Source: an uncultured Lachnospiraceae bacterium
GTDB taxonomy: Bacteria > Bacillota_A > Clostridia > Lachnospirales > Lachnospiraceae
Length of the DNA stretch: 18,154 nucleotides
Direction of reading: 5' to 3'
Assembly (NCBI GenBank): GCA_902767195.1
Contig: CACXGS010000166.1
Coordinates: 1-18,154, forward strand
Shown here one piece after another: positions 15,202-18,154 of the stretch (position 1 is the stretch's first letter; each line of letters starts with the position of its first letter). Below the pieces are notes generated by a model. That model did not search any database, had not been told where the DNA came from, and was given only the letters and a program-made list of their open reading frames with translations. The position numbers and the translations under genes were made by a program.

Positions 15202-15209
15202 AGGTCCAT
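15192..15209 (+). repeat. Direct repeat copy C of the ssrA 3' end
   Basis: Exact 18-bp copy of 15004-15021 (GATTCCCCCCAGGTCCAT). The upstream half of the T-arm is not copied: here GGC-GG precedes GATT instead of GGTTC. This is the pattern expected of a distal att half-site rather than a second tRNA-like gene. Confidence 0.75.
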
Positions 15210-15239
15210 AAAAAGCGCTGCGAGAGCAGCGCTTTTTTT
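15210..15239. terminator. Strong bidirectional terminator
   Basis: A 12-bp perfect stem AAAAAGCGCTGC (15210-15221) / GCAGCGCTTTTT (15226-15237) with GAGA loop, flanked by A and T runs so that both directions end in T. On the - strand it lies 23 bases after the stop of the kinase gene at 15263 and should end that operon. Confidence 0.92.
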
Positions 15240-15242
15240 GTA

Positions 15243-15265
15243 CCAGGGGGGGATCGAACCCCCTA
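15243..15265 (-). repeat. tRNA-type T-arm sequence overlapping the kinase stop codon
   Basis: On the - strand the sequence reads TAGGGGGTTCGATCCCCCCC followed by TGG. It forms a complete T-arm: stem GGGGG/CCCCC and loop TTCGATC. Its first three bases are the stop codon of the histidine kinase gene. No anticodon or D-arm is present upstream, because that sequence is kinase coding, so it is a fragment and not a tRNA gene. Confidence 0.65.
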
Positions 15266-16021
15266 TTTTTTGCAAAGCACCGTGCCAACCCGGCAGCGGC
15301 ACATTTCTGTATCTACATGGATGGTGATCTCTCCTCCATACATCTGGGAATACTCCCGGGCAATGGGCAGACCCAGACCATGTTTCTCAACATTTCTCTT
15401 GGTAGTCTTAAAGTCCGGCAAAAAGTCTTGTGGGATATCATTCTCTGCCAGAATGGATATGCCGTTGCTCGTTTTGCCTATTTGCAGTAAGATTCCTTTC
15501 CTGTCATCAGAGGGCAGTTTCCTTTCCGCTTCCAAAGCATTGTCCAGAAGGTTCATCAGGATGCCGGTGATATGATAGGGGTCAAAGCCGGTCAGATCTT
15601 CTTTGTCCGATTCGATATCTGCAAGGAAAGGGATGTTTTCCGAGGCACATTCTTCTGCTTTGATCCGGCAGATGGCATCGACTACTTCGTCATCGCAGTA
15701 TTTGGTCCTGGTCTGAATAATATCTTCCCCCATCTCCTGTATGGTCTCATACAAAGCGCTGAATTCTGTGCCGGATTCCGGGTGAAGCTGTCTGCTTTCT
15801 TCCAGAAACTGCTCCACGATTCGGATATGCTTCTGCAGATCATGACGATATTTCCGTATGGCATCGACTCTTTCCTGCATTTCATCGTAAAGCTGTTCTA
15901 CCTGGCTGATATTTTTTTTCAGTAAGGCATTGCTTTTTTCGAGCTGCTGAAATCTCCATGTGTAAATAAACAGCGCGACAGCTACTATGAAAAAGAGAAC
16001 GACCCCCATATATTCCTTCAT
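15263..16021 (-). CDS. GHKL-type sensor histidine kinase with a single membrane segment (AgrC-like catalytic part)
   Basis: A 252-aa kinase. One membrane helix (about 6-22), a coiled coil (24-56), then an H-box RKYRHDLQKH with phospho-acceptor H60, the N-box MNLLDNALEA (N157, D160, N161), and the G-box KHGLGLPIARE (213-223) with MYGGEI after it. All catalytic motifs of the HPK10/GHKL (AgrC, BlpH, VirS) class are intact. Such kinases normally carry 5-7 membrane helices as sensor, which are absent here. The ATG at 16021 has AAGGAG at 16035-16030, 8 bases upstream, and this site overlaps the stop codon of the regulator gene, so the two are coupled. It presumably phosphorylates that regulator and may take its signal from the polytopic protein encoded upstream. 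Confidence 0.88.
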   Translation of the reverse strand: MKEYMGVVLFFIVAVALFIYTWRFQQLEKSNALLKKNISQVEQLYDEMQERVDAIRKYRHDLQKHIRIVEQFLEESRQLHPESGTEFSALYETIQEMGEDIIQTRTKYCDDEVVDAICRIKAEECASENIPFLADIESDKEDLTGFDPYHITGILMNLLDNALEAERKLPSDDRKGILLQIGKTSNGISILAENDIPQDFLPDFKTTKRNVEKHGLGLPIAREYSQMYGGEITIHVDTEMCRCRVGTVLCKK

Positions 16022-16033
16022 ACTTCCGGCTCC

Positions 16034-16744
16034 TTAACGCATTTCTTCCTCACACCACATCAGGTATTCTGCTTTTGTTTTTCTGCTGTAATTTCTGCTT
16101 ATGGGAACTCTTTCTTCATTCTTCAGGATGTAGGCGTTCCCGTCCCTGGTAAATATACTGGCAAACATAACCAGGAAACTGGAATGACATCTGGTGAAGG
16201 TTCCCTCCGGCAGGGATTCCATGATATCGGAGATCTTCTCCCAAAGACTGTAGACGCCGTTTTTTGTGTGCAGGATGGTGACTCTTGTCTTTCTCTCAAA
16301 ATAGAGGATATCGCGCAGGGCAAAACAGGTCATACCCTGACCTACCACATGATAATAGAGCTCTGCCTTCTCTCTCATTTCATGAAGACGAATCTGGCGG
16401 AGGACCTGCGGAAGTCTTTCCCGAAACTGGGATTTGACTACAAAGTAGATATGTCTGGTTTCATAAACATCCAGTGCATAATGGTAGTAATTTGTGCAGT
16501 AAACGATGTGGCAGTCCGGCCACATTTCGTTCAGTCTGCCTGCCACATCGATTCCGTTTTCCTTATCCAGCTCTATGTCCATCAGGACAAGGGAGATGGG
16601 ATCTCCCTTATAATCATAAAGATCCTGGCCATTATTAAAAAACAGTATCTCTATCGACTCTTTTTTTTCGGAATAGTATTCTTTAATGATGGATTCTGCC
16701 TCTGCCTTCCAGAGATTCTCGTCATCACATATTGCAATTCGCAT
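16034..16744 (-). CDS. LytTR-family response regulator
   Basis: A 236-aa transcription factor. The receiver domain (1-120) has acidic residues D7/D8 in CDDE, phospho-acceptor D56 in LMDIELD, T84 in YCTN and the conserved K104 in VVKS. The LytTR DNA-binding domain (about 132-234) shows DILYFERKTRVTILHT, FTRCHSSFLV, VPISRNYSRK and the family beta-strand pattern. LytTR regulators bind paired direct repeats and typically control bacteriocins, quorum peptides or surface proteins. AGAGGT (16756-16751) lies 6 bases before the ATG. It lies 72 bases after the degenerate sensor gene and 12 bases before the kinase gene on the same strand, making one operon. No peptide precursor or exporter gene is visible in the window. 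Confidence 0.93.
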   Translation of the reverse strand: MRIAICDDENLWKAEAESIIKEYYSEKKESIEILFFNNGQDLYDYKGDPISLVLMDIELDKENGIDVAGRLNEMWPDCHIVYCTNYYHYALDVYETRHIYFVVKSQFRERLPQVLRQIRLHEMREKAELYYHVVGQGMTCFALRDILYFERKTRVTILHTKNGVYSLWEKISDIMESLPEGTFTRCHSSFLVMFASIFTRDGNAYILKNEERVPISRNYSRKTKAEYLMWCEEEMR

Positions 16745-16816
16745 AATTTCACCTCTGAAATAATTTTATCACGGGCCTGTACCTAAGGGCAACAAAAATA
16801 CAAAAGGTTATCCTGT

Positions 16817-18154
16817 CTATCCGATTCCGACGATAATTTTTACATTGCCGTTGGCATTGTAGAAGGTTCCGTCGCCCTCGAATTTACGAAGAAGCTGGCT
16901 GAACTTTCTTTTCTGTTTTTTGGAAAGGGGCCGTCCCTGGTATTCACAGGATATAATGAGACGGTCGCCGGTCATCCCGCCCTGTAGAAACACTTGCTTT
17001 TTCTCTTCTGCCGACAGGGAGGATGCCTCCTTAGAGGAAGGATTGTCCTTGTTCTGTGAGGCATATTGCTCTGTCGCCTCATCCAGCAGAAATTGGAGAA
17101 GAGATTCCACCTCATTGCTTTTTATCCCTTCCGGTTTTCGATATCTGTGGAAGGAATAGAGGACGGATACACCCAGATTGCGGAATCCTTCTTCATAGGA
17201 GACCAGCAGGTCATTGACAGCCGGATCGCTGCTGTATTTCGACAGGGTAAGCTCACGGTAATGATTCTCCAGCTTTTGCCGATAGTCTTTAGCCAGGGAC
17301 CACAGGTGATTGTCTGCTTCTTTCTCTGAGGGAGACTCCCCCTCCTGATCTTCCGGGTTTTTCATCAGAGCATCCAGGGAATGCAGGATTTCACTATTAA
17401 AGTGGTGAATCTTAGAAGTCTGCGTGCTCAGCTGCTGATAATAGTTCTTCAGCATGGCTTCCTGTCTTATTAACTCCTGGTTTTCATCCAGGGCTTTTTT
17501 GTGCTCCTTTTGTAAATAGAGAGCCCAGATTGCATATAAGAAAATGGCAGCCAGGATGGAAAAGCCAAGCATGCCGACATTTCCCCTGGTCAGTATAAAA
17601 CCGATATTGGAGAAAAATCCCATCGTAAAATATAAAACGATAATAAGATTCAAAAGCTTTGTATGGCGGGGCTGCCATTTTCTGAATCGGTCGATCCAGT
17701 CTTCTCCGGTGTTCAGCAGTTTCCATACCCCAATCAGGAAGAGAGGATAGTAGATGAAGATAAAAAATTCCCTGGGATCATGGAAGTTAAAGGGCTTGTT
17801 CATGATATGTGCATCACCCCATACCAGAACGACAGGAAAGAGGCCGGCCGCACTTACCAGGATTTCCATAAAGAGCCAGAGCAGCAGATTTTTTCGCAAA
17901 TCGCCCCCAAAGAACAGCCAGATTATAAAGACACCCAGAACAATATTAAACAGTGAGGCAATGATAAAAACCCACTGAAACCAGGTCTCCTCTGAGTATT
18001 GGACGGGAAGATACGTAGAAATATACAAAGTGAAACCGAGAAATCTGACACACCAGAATAAAAGCCATGCCAATAAAGAATGCTTCCAGCCAAATCTCAG
18101 TCCGGAGATCCTGCCAACGATTAGGAAAACGGTGGTCAGTCCGAATAATGTAAA
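16817..18154 (-). CDS. Polytopic sensor protein with degenerate GHKL kinase domain (5' end outside window)
   Basis: The frame stays open to the window edge, so the N-terminus is missing. TTG at 18073 is only an internal Leu codon: residues FTLFGLTTVFLIVGRI and more precede it in frame. Numbering from that codon, about seven membrane helices are predicted overall (one upstream, then about 2-22, 32-55, 60-86, 102-120, 140-160, 167-188), followed by a coiled coil (188-220). Next comes IHHFNSEILHSLD (222-234) where an H-box should be, and FLLDEATEQ (328-336) where the N-box should be. Both N-box Asn are replaced (Phe and Glu) and there is no GxGL G-box before the end at 418. It therefore resembles an AgrC-type sensor whose kinase half is a pseudokinase. 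It is the first of three cotranscribed genes. The signal is unknown; an autoinducing peptide is possible but not shown. Confidence 0.75.
   Translation of the reverse strand, partial: FTLFGLTTVFLIVGRISGLRFGWKHSLLAWLLFWCVRFLGFTLYISTYLPVQYSEETWFQWVFIIASLFNIVLGVFIIWLFFGGDLRKNLLLWLFMEILVSAAGLFPVVLVWGDAHIMNKPFNFHDPREFFIFIYYPLFLIGVWKLLNTGEDWIDRFRKWQPRHTKLLNLIIVLYFTMGFFSNIGFILTRGNVGMLGFSILAAIFLYAIWALYLQKEHKKALDENQELIRQEAMLKNYYQQLSTQTSKIHHFNSEILHSLDALMKNPEDQEGESPSEKEADNHLWSLAKDYRQKLENHYRELTLSKYSSDPAVNDLLVSYEEGFRNLGVSVLYSFHRYRKPEGIKSNEVESLLQFLLDEATEQYASQNKDNPSSKEASSLSAEEKKQVFLQGGMTGDRLIISCEYQGRPLSKKQKRKFSQLLRKFEGDGTFYNANGNVKIIVGIG

Noticed and set aside
15243..15320. A tRNA gene on the minus strand ending at the T-arm near 15243
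   Set aside because: Only the T-arm exists; the sequence where the anticodon and D arms should be is the conserved 3' end of the kinase coding region.
14982..15575. Plus-strand open frame of 197 codons from inside ssrA to inside the kinase gene
   Set aside because: It crosses the tmRNA 3' end, two terminators and the antisense of the kinase; no ribosome binding site and a low-complexity Arg/Gly/Ser product.

Overview
The window looks like chromosomal DNA of a low-to-mid GC anaerobic Firmicute, most probably class Clostridia, family Lachnospiraceae. Supporting signs are a gap-pgk-tpiA-gpmI glycolytic cluster with strong AGGAGG-type ribosome binding sites, a T-box-controlled trpB, a SEC-C-type methionine aminopeptidase, a secG-rnr-smpB-ssrA block and an AgrC/LytTR-type two-component locus. 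No species assignment is possible from sequence alone.

Layout. 1-4110 (+): the 3' end of gap, then pgk, tpiA and gpmI, which carry glyceraldehyde-3-phosphate to 2-phosphoglycerate. A terminator and a long leader hairpin lie between gap and pgk, and a probably bidirectional terminator at 4138-4172 closes the unit. 4187-5944 (-): a stand-alone tryptophan synthase beta-2 (trpB2) behind a complete T-box leader whose specifier (UGG) and T-box bulge (UGGC) both fit tRNA-Trp. 5945-6633: a long non-genic stretch with a consensus promoter, two possible small ORFs and a 26-base near-repeat containing the palindrome TTGTTAACAA. 6634-9144 (+): two secreted envelope proteins, a GH114-like glycosidase and an amidase_3/Big_2 cell wall hydrolase. 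9229-11433 (+): map with a SEC-C zinc motif and a BMP-family lipoprotein with no transporter beside it.

11593-15020 (+): secG, rnr and smpB, followed by the tmRNA gene ssrA behind its own consensus promoter. smpB, ssrA and rnr form a ribosome-rescue and mRNA-decay module. 15021-15262: an unusual junction. The tmRNA terminator is followed by a GC-rich, hairpin-dense islet flanked by an 18-bp exact copy of the ssrA 3' end, by 10-bp inverted repeats, and by a complete tRNA-type T-arm on the other strand. It resembles the scar of an integration at ssrA or a small structured mobile sequence.

15263-18154 (-): a three-gene LytTR system. Its upstream gene runs off the window and encodes a polytopic sensor whose kinase motifs are degenerate. 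A LytTR response regulator follows, and then a GHKL kinase with intact motifs but only one membrane segment. This looks like sensing and catalysis divided between two proteins, and it is the best candidate for something undescribed here.
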